NCBI RefSeq assembly: GCF_905171775.1
Contig: NC_053494.1
Span: 156,976,456-157,040,455, forward strand
Length of the DNA: 64,000 bases
Direction of reading: 5' to 3'
From: Rana temporaria
Taxonomy: Eukaryota > Chordata > Amphibia > Anura > Ranidae
Of this stretch, positions 55,682-64,000 are shown piece by piece; position 1 is the first letter of the stretch, and each line of letters begins with the position of its first letter. The translations under genes were made by a program, and so were the position numbers. The notes beneath the pieces are model-generated. The model saw only the letters and a program-made list of their open reading frames with translations, did no database searches and was not told where the DNA came from.

Positions 55682-56462
55682 CGCACATGAACTATAATGA
55701 CATTCCAGTCTTAGTCCGTATGGTTCAATTTTGAGTTGGCCCACGCAGCTATAACAGCTTCAACTTTTCTGGGAAGGCTGTCCACAAGGTTTAGGAGTGT
55801 GTCTATGGGAAGGTTTGACCATTCTTCCAGAAGCGCATTTGTGAGGTCAGGCACTGAAGTAAACAAGAAGGCCTGGCTCGCAGTATTCACTCTAATTTAA
55901 TCCAAAGGTGTTGTATCGTGATGAGGTCCAGACTCTGTGCAAGCCAGTCAAGTTCCTCCACCCCAAACCCTCTCATCCATGTCTTTATGGACCTTGCTTT
56001 GTACACTGGTCCAAATCATTTGGTGGAGGGGGGATTATGGTGTGGGGTTGTTTTTCAACTTTTGGGTTTGGCCCCTTAGTTCCAGTGAAATGAACTCCTA
56101 AGGCGTCAGCATACCAAGACATTTTGGACAATTTCATGCTCCCAACTTTGTGGGAACAATTTGGGGATGGCCCCTTCCTATTCCAACATGACTGCGCACC
56201 AGTGCACAAAGCAAGGTCCATAAAGAAATGGATGAGCGAGTTTGGGGTGGAGGAACTTAACTGGCATGCACAGAGTCCTGACCTTAACCCAATAGAACAA
56301 CTTTGGGATGAATTAGAGCAGAGACTATGGGCAAGGCTTTCTCATCCACATCAGTGCTTGGCTTAACAAATGTGCTTCAGGAAGAATGTTCAAACATTCC
56401 CATAGACACACCCTAAACCTTGTGGACAGTCTTCCCAGAAGGGTTGAAGCTTTTATAGTCTC
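55682..56462 (+). mobile_element. Tc1-like element, ends damaged
   Basis: The left inner sequence (TCCAGTCTTAGTCCG, GAGTTGGCCCACGCAGC) and the right inverse (CTTGTGGACAGTCTTCCCAG) match 5823-7037 and 49923-50279. The outermost ends are not preserved. It encloses transposase remnants. Confidence 0.75.
55908..56366 (+). pseudogene. Tc1 transposase C-terminal remnant
   Basis: The + strand frames include SFGGGGIMVWGCFS near 56010, then FQHDCAPVHKAR near 56180 and HAQSPDLNPIEQLWDELEQ near 56265-56325: the second catalytic D and final E of the DDE domain. A frameshift separates the two parts, and the N-terminal domain and first catalytic D are missing. Sequence at 55935-55985 is the inverse of 56215-56260, so the element is partly palindromic. 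Confidence 0.85.
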
Positions 56463-58115
56463 AAGAGAAATGCATTTAATGATGCTGACACGTATTCAGC
56501 CTGGAAAACGAAGAACATCTTGTAGTGCAGCTTGAAGGTGAGTATTGCGGCACATTTTTGGAATATTTTATAGGGCTATTTTTTTTTTTACTGGAGGTCT
56601 TCTTTAGGGCTGTATATTTCTGCTTTTGTACCAATATGGTACAACACTCCACTGTTACACACATATAATTTGCTGTAAATTATACATATATTTATGTCAT
56701 TATTATCATAACATTTTTTGTTGAAATGAGTTGGCTATTGCAGGAAAGGGTTACACATGCGTCTAATTAAACTTTTATGCCGATTACCTTCTACTGCACT
56801 TGAAGTTGCCCAGCAGCCTTACAAGTAAAAACTTAATTGAATGAAAAGTTGTTAGTATCTATATTGTTTCAGTGATCACGTTACATCCAGCCCATGTGTC
56901 CTGTTCTGCTATTCAAACTTAGAGTAATCCACCTGAGTGTCAGCCATATTTAAATGTTAATGTGGCACCTTCCTGAATTCTAATAATGACCTAACTCCAC
57001 ACAGATCCCGTGTTTGGGAAACATCGTCATCTGCTCAGAAGGGAATCTTACACTTTAACCCCAGGAGACTTGCACACAGCACTGTTTGTGTTGCGTTGTC
57101 TCTGTTACATCTGCTCGCAGAGTACAGTGGCATTAGGCACGGTGCGTTCTTCTCTGTCGTCTCACAGTTACTAGTGGAGAATTATTTTTGGAGGTCACAG
57201 GATTTCTCACAAAGTCCCCTCTGCTGTGCAGACACCAGTTTCTTCATGCTGAATTTTTCCCGGTGGAAGTAAGACTTGAGAAGGTACGAAAGGAAAACGG
57301 TTATTTCATTATGTTTTATAAGAAGGTGAACCTCTATCCCTGTTCATTTGTACTCTTCGTTTGTCCACTCAGTACAATGCATTGCAGCTGTGTGTTGTTC
57401 GTTTTTGTTTTTGTTCTGTTTTCCAGGGTCAGTTACAAAAAAGTCTTCCACACACAAGGTTTGAGTGTACAGCAGACCATGTGCTTGTGTTTTTAAATTC
57501 CAGTTGTTGGCTTTCTGCTTAGTGCTGTGCCTAGTGCAGAAGAGTGCCCACTTGTGGGAGCCATTTGGACAGAAGAGTATGCAAAGGCAGAATCTTCTTT
57601 CTGTATACTTGAATAAAGTTGTGGGAGGTTAGACAAGTTTGGGGCCCTGGATCTCTCAAAGCAGTAGGTGTTTTTGTCAGGTCTTAAGCAGTGTAAGGGG
57701 AATAAATATACATAAGCATTTCTTTATGGAGTAAAGGCCAAAGGTTGGCTTTGATGATAGTATCTGGTGCGATGATACTGATTACCCCTCAGGATCCCTT
57801 CAAATTTATCAGACCAATACATACATGCTTCATTCAACAACCCCAAGTCCTAATGAAGCAGGATTCCTCCAATGGTATCAGTCCAATACATGCTTCATTC
57901 AACAGTACCATGCCCTAATGAAGAGGGATCCTTTCAACTCACGTAATGCGTTTTCGGACATAAATTACAATTTTTATCAAAATGTTTAAGTCTGTATTTT
58001 TTTACTTTCTGCTTTTGACCCTTTCCACTTTGCACACCTAGGTTTTTAATTCTGTCTGTGTCACCTAAGTATATTCACGCTCTCTATTTGTCCTGGTGAC
58101 CACTGCCCCTAGTAA
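56463..58115. other. Unrecognised intron; possible alternative first-exon region
   Basis: There is no transposon signature in 56750-57700. Around 57000-57250 the sequence is non-repetitive, with a donor-like GGAA|GTAAGA at 57269 and GAAG|GTACGA at 57283. No TATA box or protein match was recognised. Direct repeats around AGTCC(A/T)AATGAAG lie at 57780-57930. Confidence 0.35.
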
Positions 58116-58119
58116 TTAA

Positions 58120-58866
58120 CCTCCCTGGCGGTACGATTATGTCAGATTTTTGATGCTGAAAGCAGTACAATTATTTTGCATGGAAATTTGGCATTTTATG
58201 TTGTAGGCCTGTAATTCTTAGAAATAACTCACTTAAATCTGTCCAAACAAGAGTCTAGTAGACATTCCGGGTATGATAAAGTTTGAAACACAAAATCATA
58301 AATTATAATATAATAACTATAAATAATTATTAAAAATAATAATATAATAATTATGATAAAAGGAGTTTCCCCACTATTCACTATCGCTCAATTCTGCATG
58401 TGTCTTATTTACTACCACTATTTTCTAGCTGGTCTCAAACCACCTTTGACATAAATCTCCAGTTTCCAGGCAGAAAAAACAGTCTTTATTATATAAAAGT
58501 GCATGCAGGACACTGGGCAGACCACTAGGGACAAAGGGGATGTGTAATTATTTTATACAGTACTGTAATCTGTAAGATTACAGTATACTGTATGTATTGT
58601 GTGTTTTTACTATTTTAAATTTGGCGACGATCTCTGACCCCCGTGCATCGCAACGTCGCAGGGAACGGAGCTCGGTGGCACTCGGGCACTGTGTGAATCA
58701 AGAGGAGACTGCTCGCTCACACAGCGGGGAGACATCGCAGCTTCCAGGGGACAAGGTAAGTAACTTTTCCTGGATCCTGCAATGCGATCCCGAGTCTGGC
58801 TCTGGAATACTGCTAATGGTACTAAAATTCCACCCCGAGCCAGACTCGGGAATACCGCTAGGCAGG
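58120..58866. mobile_element. TTAA MITE (CCTCCCTGGCGGTA ends), 747 bp
   Basis: The ends CCTCCCTGGCGGTACGA and ATACCGCTAGGCAGG are flanked by TTAA (58116-58119 and 58867-58870). It is a longer relative of 48434-49010 with CAAG|GTAAGTAAC conserved (GT at 58756). It also keeps GAGCCAGACTCGGGAATACC. Confidence 0.93.
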
Positions 58867-58978
58867 TTAAAGAAAGGGATAGTTCACACTATGTCAGTTG
58901 AGCTACGTTTTTCTGCACAGCACCACACGTAGGTGTAGTTTACAGAGCACATAGAAAACAACTGAACAAGTATATATA

Positions 58979-59674
58979 GACGGTCCCTGGGTTACAAACA
59001 AGATAGGGTCTGTAGGTTGGTTCTTAAGTTGGATCTGTTTGTAAGTCAGAACAGGTACATTTTTTAAGTGTAGCTCCAGCCAAAAAAAACGATTTTTAAG
59101 CTTTATGGATAGCATAGGGAAGGGTTAACACCTATATCAGGTTTGTTTTGCTGTCTGTTCCCCTGTTCAGAAGATTTCACCTCACTTTCTGTCCCAATGA
59201 CAATTGGATTTTGAAAATGTTTGCTTGTTGTGGAAACAAGCCTTGGTGATAAAGCATCAGTGGAGGTACCCTTTTCCCATAGTAACTCTGAGGCCCCGTA
59301 CACGCAGCCGAGTTTCTCGGCAAAAAACAGCAAGAAGCTTGCTGGGTTTTTTTTGCCGAGGAAACCGGTCGTGTGTACACTTTTCGACGAGGAAACCGAC
59401 AAGGATCTCGTCGGGCCAAAAAGAGAACATGTTCTCTATTTCCTTGACAGCAATGGGAAAATTTGGCTCGCTGAGATCCTCGGCGGCTTCACAAGGAACT
59501 CGATGAGCAAAACGATGTGTTTTGCCCGTCGAGTTTCTCGGCCGTGTGTACGCGGCCTTACTGGAGTACATTTCCCTTCCTAGGGGTAGATTTCCTCTCA
59601 CTTCCTGTTGTCTCCCTCCTTTGTAAGTAGGAGTTGTTTTTTTAGTTGGATGTTTGTAACTAGGGGATCGGCTG
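58979..59674. mobile_element. Mariner-like MITE (GACGGTCCCTGGGTTAC ends) hosting a MITE
   Basis: The left AGACGGTCCCTGGGTTACAA and right TTGTAACTAGGGGATCGGCT are imperfect inverses next to TATA-type flanks. Inner TAGGTTGGTTCTTAAGTTGG and TTAGTTGGATGTTTG also pair. The GGCCCCG MITE at 59292 is inserted in it. Confidence 0.7.
59292..59557. mobile_element. GGCCTCG-family MITE (GGCCCCG variant), 266 bp
   Basis: The ends GGCCCCGTACACGCAGCC and GGCCGTGTGTACGCGGCC are flanked by TGA/TTA, both TNA. The interior matches the short forms at 7607 and 4852. Confidence 0.88.
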
Positions 59675-59994
59675 TATATATATTTTAATGCTGTGGCATC
59701 AATGCCAACCAGATGTTGAAGGTATTGTCTATTTCAAAGACATGCAGCATGTAGGGAAGCAAAGACCGTTATGAGTTTGAGTTTGCTATTACCCAATATA
59801 ACTTTTTTGGCTAGGATGAGTATAAAGCCTTGATAGTTGTGTTTACATGTTCTAAACTACTACTCATTCACTGTATGAGTGCAGGCCCATCAGGTTTACA
59901 ACCTGAATTGCAAAATACCTTTTGGAATTTCAAATATATATTTTCTTTTACATTGATTTAAAAAAAAAAAAAACAGGGAAAATCTATGTAGATG

Positions 59995-60197
59995 GTTTAC
60001 TAAAGAAGTAGAGAAATTTCAGTTAGCACTACACTTAGTGAGTAATCTGTATTCGGTTCAATCATCCAATCGTGCCTGCAAAAAAAAAAGTTTTTTATTT
60101 TTCTTGCACATGATTGGGTATTCAGAGTAAATGTACCCTCATGTTATTGCTTTACAGTATGCTAAGTGAACGTTCACTACTTCTTTAGTTAATGAAC
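59995..60197. repeat. Palindromic MITE (TTTACTAAAGAAGTAG arms)
   Basis: GGTTTACTAAAGAAGTAG is mirrored by CTACTTCTTTAGTTAATGAA. The centre contains TTTTTCTTGCACATGATTGG. It belongs with 43529-43757. Confidence 0.7.
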
Positions 60198-60938
60198 CTC
60201 AGTTATCCCCCACATCAGAGATAATTGCAAGTACCAGAACTTGGGGGAGTCTCTTAAAATGAACGATTAATAATGATTATGCATGAGTTTGAGTAATTCG
60301 CTGTTTGTAGAATTATTTTTGTAATGAGTTACACATACTTAATCTCATTGAAGTATGTGTTATATAAAACCTGTATGCATTGTCCACAGCTACAGATTGG
60401 TCCTCCAACCTTCCACAGGTAGAATCAGAAAAGTCTGAATCTTATTATTGCTGTGGGCAACAAGTGAAGTTTTTATAAGCAGCCAGACATTGACGAATAA
60501 GGCTGGCAGTTATCTGTATTTGGGCTACATGTATAATTACTTCTGCTTCCTGTTAAATGTAGATTTTCCAAGTGTGTTATCACTAGGCAGTACATGGAAA
60601 TATTTAAAAACAGTGTTCATCACATTTGTGTTCCCTATAAAAATTGCTGTAGAAGTGTTCATTGTTCTTATTGGGTAAAAATCAAGTTTTGTTTCTTTCC
60701 ATGTGGTATCTGTAGAAACATGGGCTTCAACATACTAAATATGAGCTGATGCGGCCCACAAAGACCAACAGTTATCACCTGCCTGGTCAGCAATATGAAA
60801 CTTGCATGTCTAAACATCCCTGCACTCAGGACCAGATTAATATCTGTGGGGATCATGGATAGAATATTGTGTGGAGACCCCACCCTTTGAATATATAAAA
60901 AACAGAGAATAAACTAGCAGACGAATAAGAGGGGTTAG
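60198..60938. other. Unrecognised intronic sequence
   Basis: No gene or element ends can be supported. Confidence 0.45.
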
Positions 60939-60942
60939 TTAA

Positions 60943-61270
60943 CCACTTCAATACAGGGCACTCTCACCCCCTTCCTGCCCAGACGAATGTTCAGCTTTCA
61001 GTACTCTCACATTTCGAATGACAATTACTCAGTCATGCAACACTGTACCCAAACAACATTTTTATATTTTTTATGCACAAATAGAGCTTTTTTTGGGGGG
61101 TATTTAATCACCACTGTTTTACTTATGTTTTGAGATATAAGCGAAAACAAAGCAACAATTATGAAAAAACAAGCTTTTTTTAGTTTCTATTATAATATTT
61201 TGCAGATAAGTAATTTATGTTTAAAAATTTGGGCCAAAATGTATACTGCTACATATCCTTGGTAAAATTA
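60943..61270. repeat. Old truncated CCACTT-family element
   Basis: TTAA (60939-60942) precedes CCACTTCAATACAGG. The shared block is still recognisable at 61078-61115 (ACAAATAGAGCTTTT, TATTTAATCACCACTG). No right end is seen. Confidence 0.65.
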
Positions 61271-61705
61271 ACACAAATTAGTGGATATTATTTAGTCTGT
61301 GTGAAAGTTAGAGAGTCTACAAGCTATGGTGCCAATCATTGAAAAAGTATCACACCTGATCACACCTGAAGTAATGATGGCCTATTTTATTTCTTGAGAC
61401 CCTGACATGTCTGGATAATACAAATATCCCCCAATTGACCCCTTTTTGTAAAGCAGGCAGTCCAAGGTATTAGGTAAGAGGCATGATGAGTTTTTTGAAG
61501 TTGTAATTTTTTCCCACAATTCTTAGGAAAATTAAGATTTTTTCTTTTTTTATTACACAAAATTGTCATATTAACAAGTTATTTCTCACACACAGTATAT
61601 GTATACTTTTAATGACACCCCAAAACACATTCTGCTATATGACTCATCTTCCCTTACTTAAGATGGCCATAGCTAGAAATGCTAAGAGGAATTTTGCCGT
61701 AGGAC
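61271..61705. other. Unrecognised intronic sequence
   Basis: No gene or element ends are seen. Confidence 0.45.
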
Positions 61706-61708
61706 TAA

Positions 61709-61933
61709 AGCCCCGTACACACGATCGGGATTTCTGGTGGAAAAAGTCAGATGGACTTTTTCCATCGGAAATTCCGACCGTGTGTATGCCCCATCGGAGT
61801 AATTCCATCAGAAATTCCGATGAGTTCCTTGGGAGTTTACATAGAGAACATGTTCCATTTTACTCCGATGGATATCCATCAGAATTCCGATGTTAATTTG
61901 GTTGGACACAGGTCCGATCGTGTGTACAGGGCA
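61709..61933. mobile_element. GGCCTCG-family MITE variant, 225 bp, TSD TAA
   Basis: The ends AGCCCCGTACACACGATC and GATCGTGTGTACAGGGC are flanked by TAA (61706-61708 and 61934-61936). The interior consists of GGAAATTCCGA and CATCGGA repeats, close to 40924. Confidence 0.85.
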
Positions 61934-61936
61934 TAA

Positions 61937-63113
61937 GAGAAAACTGTAAATGCAGATACACTTTTAATTAAGTGCTAGGGCAGATATATATATTTTTTTA
62001 TGGGAGGCCACAATCTACTTTAAATCAGAAATCAAGTGTCAACAGAGGGGGGTTAATGCCAAAATGCAAATGCTTCTTCTTCTGTATCGCTTCTTCTTCT
62101 GAGCCCTCCATTTCCCTCTTCAGCCTATGGGCAGCTACTGATGATGTAACCGCTGTAAATTGGAGTAAAAATCTCCCTGGTACTCACCTCCATTCTCAGC
62201 ATATTACAGATGCCAGGAGAATGCTATCAGAGAATAAATACAATTAAATATGAAGTGTCAGCCTTTGTTATTTGTTAGCCCTGGCCCGGCCAATACATTT
62301 TTCTTTAGTTTTAGAAGGCCCAAAACTTCTTTAAAATGTGTATTACTGTCACTTTCCCTTCCTCCGTACTTCCTGTTCGGCTGGCAAGTGCCAGACAGCA
62401 TGGGAAGTTAAGACAAATCCCTTCAATGGGGACACAGACATTAATAAAAACATGTTGTCTAGCAGAGTAAGGAAGGGTTATGTCACTACGAATGAGATTT
62501 AATTTCACTTCCTGTACAAATGGCAGGGTGTCACATGGTAAAAGAAGAGAAATTCCTTTTGTGGGTACAAATACAACATTCTGAACTTGGACACAGATAT
62601 CATTTTTATATCCAAAAATATAAATTTGTATTTCAAGTTACATTTAGAAAGACTTAACTAAGAATTAAATGAAATAGTATCATAGTCATATTATTCTAGT
62701 CTGTCCTAAAGAATTGCCCCCTTTTGTGAGACAAAGAAATATACATCTACAGGATTTTTGCAACCGTGAGAATGGAAAGTCAGCTTGCTAAATTGCTTGA
62801 TTTAGCTTGCTCATGATGGATCTTTATATGTATGCATGGTTCTGAACTAGGTCTTAAACTGGATTTCTTGTGTTTTTATATATCTGGGAAACACATGCTT
62901 GAGGGATTAATGAAAAAGCTAGCAAACTTATGGTCTTAGTAAATCGGGCCCATGGAATGCTGTGCCAATGAGAACATTTTATAAACAACTGTAGGTAACC
63001 ATAGACATCAGTATATAGGCATGGCTGGCAAAAATTTGAAAAAATTTAACTTAAATTGTTCTCAATGCACACAGTAAAAAAATTTAAATAATGTGCTAAC
63101 ATGACAAGAGAAG
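61937..63113. other. Intronic sequence with a dispersed repeat fragment
   Basis: The 62340-62520 tract is related to the repeat at 30386-30757. The rest is unrecognised. Confidence 0.45.
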
Positions 63114-63115
63114 TA

Positions 63116-63284
63116 CAGTATTCATTGGTGTATAACACTCACTTTTTTACCCTGAAGATAGAGGGTAAACTGTGCCTGCGTGTTATACGCAGGGGGCCGT
63201 GGAAAGTTTTTTTCCTGAAACTTCCCCCTTAAGGTTAGGGTGCAGGTTATCCGCCTGTGTGTGTTATACGCCGATAAATACGGG
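63116..63284. mobile_element. Deleted mariner-type MITE (TTATACGCCGATAAATACGG), 169 bp
   Basis: The left CAGTATTCATTGGTGTATAA and right TTATACGCCGATAAATACGG are imperfect inverses flanked by TA (63114-63115 and 63285-63286). Same family as 43903-44357. Confidence 0.8.
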
Positions 63285-63487
63285 TAATTAATTCTTCATT
63301 ATGAAAGTTCACTGCCTGGCTTGACAAAATCAGTTCTGGCAAAAAAGCGGTTCAGCAAACATAGTGAACCATTGACAGCTCAGTCTTAGTTTAAAAAAGC
63401 TGTTTAATAAAAAGATAATTGCTTTACATTGCCTCATTGTAAGCTATGGCATATTTATGTGCTCATATTTACTTATTTTTATTTTAG

Positions 63488-63598
63488 ATGGACCCAGTAC
63501 AAAAAGCTGTGATAAACCATACCTTTGGCGTTTCCATTCCACCAAAGAAAAAGCAACTTGTTTCTTGCAATGTTTGCCAGCTTCGATTTAATTCTGAT
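63488..63598 (+). CDS. znf385b: ZNF385B exon starting the second zinc finger
   Basis: The exon is 111 bp (37 codons, phase 0 at both ends), bounded by TTTTTATTTTAG and GTAAGTA. It encodes MDPVQKAVINHTFGV, then a lysine-rich stretch, then SCNVCQLRFNSD, the first half (CxxC) of a C2H2 finger whose histidines must lie in the next exon. This is a hallmark segment of the ZNF385 family, and the PPKKKQ version favours ZNF385B over ZNF385D. The first codon is ATG, so a short isoform could start here if transcription began inside the intron. It joins exactly to 16491-16633. Confidence 0.93.
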
Positions 63599-64000
63599 GT
63601 AAGTATTAATAATAATTGTGATAACTGAGTATCAAACAGTTTAATCAAAAATCTTTCTAGGGTAGAACTTAATTTTTGGGCAAATAAATTACACAATTTA
63701 CAAGGAAAAGCTACCAGTTCTTAAAAGTACACTTAATGCAGGAAGGAAGCCATCATTTTGGTGTTCACGATAATACTGAGAATTATATTTTTAAGAAACA
63801 CTGATAAAAATGCCTCCTAAATGTCTAAACTGTTACCCCCCAGAAAGAGGAATACTTTATCAAAATATAAAGACTCAACCTAAGTAAAAGTAAGACCTGA
63901 CCAATACAGTGATATCACGGCTGGCTGCAGCAGTGGGCTTATCTGTGTATTTGGACACCTTTAACACATTACAGCCTGTAATCATTTTTATCACTTCATG
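63599..64000. other. znf385b: Start of the next ZNF385B intron
   Basis: It begins with the strong donor GTAAGTA. No further exon or element is recognised before the window ends. Confidence 0.8.

Larger units (their letters stand above)
16634..63487 (+). other. znf385b: ZNF385B intron, 46,854 bp
   Basis: It runs from the strong donor ACG|GTAAGTA to the acceptor TTTTTATTTTAG (63476-63487). It is a phase-0 intron. Most of it is transposon-derived, and no internal coding exon was recognised. The elements below, down to 63487, lie inside it and are probably present in the nascent transcript. Confidence 0.88.

Noticed and set aside
57188..57496. 102-codon frame on +
   Set aside because: Hydrophobic low-complexity C-terminal part and no family resemblance; kept only as part of the possible alternative promoter region.

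Overview
This is animal nuclear DNA, almost certainly from a frog and probably a ranid (the species is an inference). It is an intron-dominated slice of one protein-coding gene on the + strand. Two exons are certain: 16491-16633 and 63488-63598. Both have consensus splice sites, and their translations join in frame to give the inter-finger linker and the start of a C2H2 (U1/matrin-like) zinc finger of ZNF385B, a nuclear zinc-finger protein. The intron between them is 46,854 bp; the first 16.5 kb should be the preceding intron. No other coding exon was recognised, and there is no bacterial gene, tRNA, rRNA or CRISPR array.

Nearly everything else is layered transposable-element sequence, often datable by nesting. 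The main groups are: (a) palindromic MITEs with GGCCTCG... termini, always flanked by TNA trinucleotides (at least 12 copies, 254-779 bp); (b) MITEs flanked by TTAA, including AGGGGTTGTAAA-, AGTGGAGGTT-, CCTCCCTGGCGG- and CCACTT-ended groups; (c) Harbinger-like MITEs with GGCCCCTTTCACAC, GGCTCCATGCACAC and GGGCCAGATCC ends and TTA/TAA duplications; (d) hAT-type elements with exact 8-bp target duplications (six); (e) Tc1/mariner elements, several with transposase wreckage; (f) a 5'-truncated Tx1/L1-like LINE with a long open ORF2 tail at 9183-11252; and (g) CR1-like LINE remnants on the - strand.

Layout: 1-2460, a recent 972-bp tandem duplication plus a minisatellite-bearing hAT inside a MITE. 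3.4-8.4 kb, nested MITEs, a foldback Tc1 and a second hAT with an internal minisatellite. 9.2-11.3 kb, the LINE. 11.5-15.6 kb, nested TTAA, hAT and Tc1 elements. 16.5 kb, exon. 17-28 kb, densely packed MITEs ending in a hAT with a promoter-like core. 28-31.7 kb, mostly unrecognised intron. 31.75-39.43 kb, a 3.8-kb tandem duplication carrying a CR1 fragment with a MITE inside it. 41-61 kb, further MITEs and a Tc1 split by two TTAA elements. 63.5 kb, second exon.

The most interesting signals are not genes. TTAA-flanked palindromes repeatedly carry near-perfect 5' splice sites. The GGCCTCG MITE subfamilies share an internal TACGTCACCGCG block although their other interiors differ. Two of those MITEs sit side by side sharing one TGA. 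Several long hairpins lie in a presumably transcribed intron. Coordinates of element ends come from reading termini and flanks by eye; no database search was possible.
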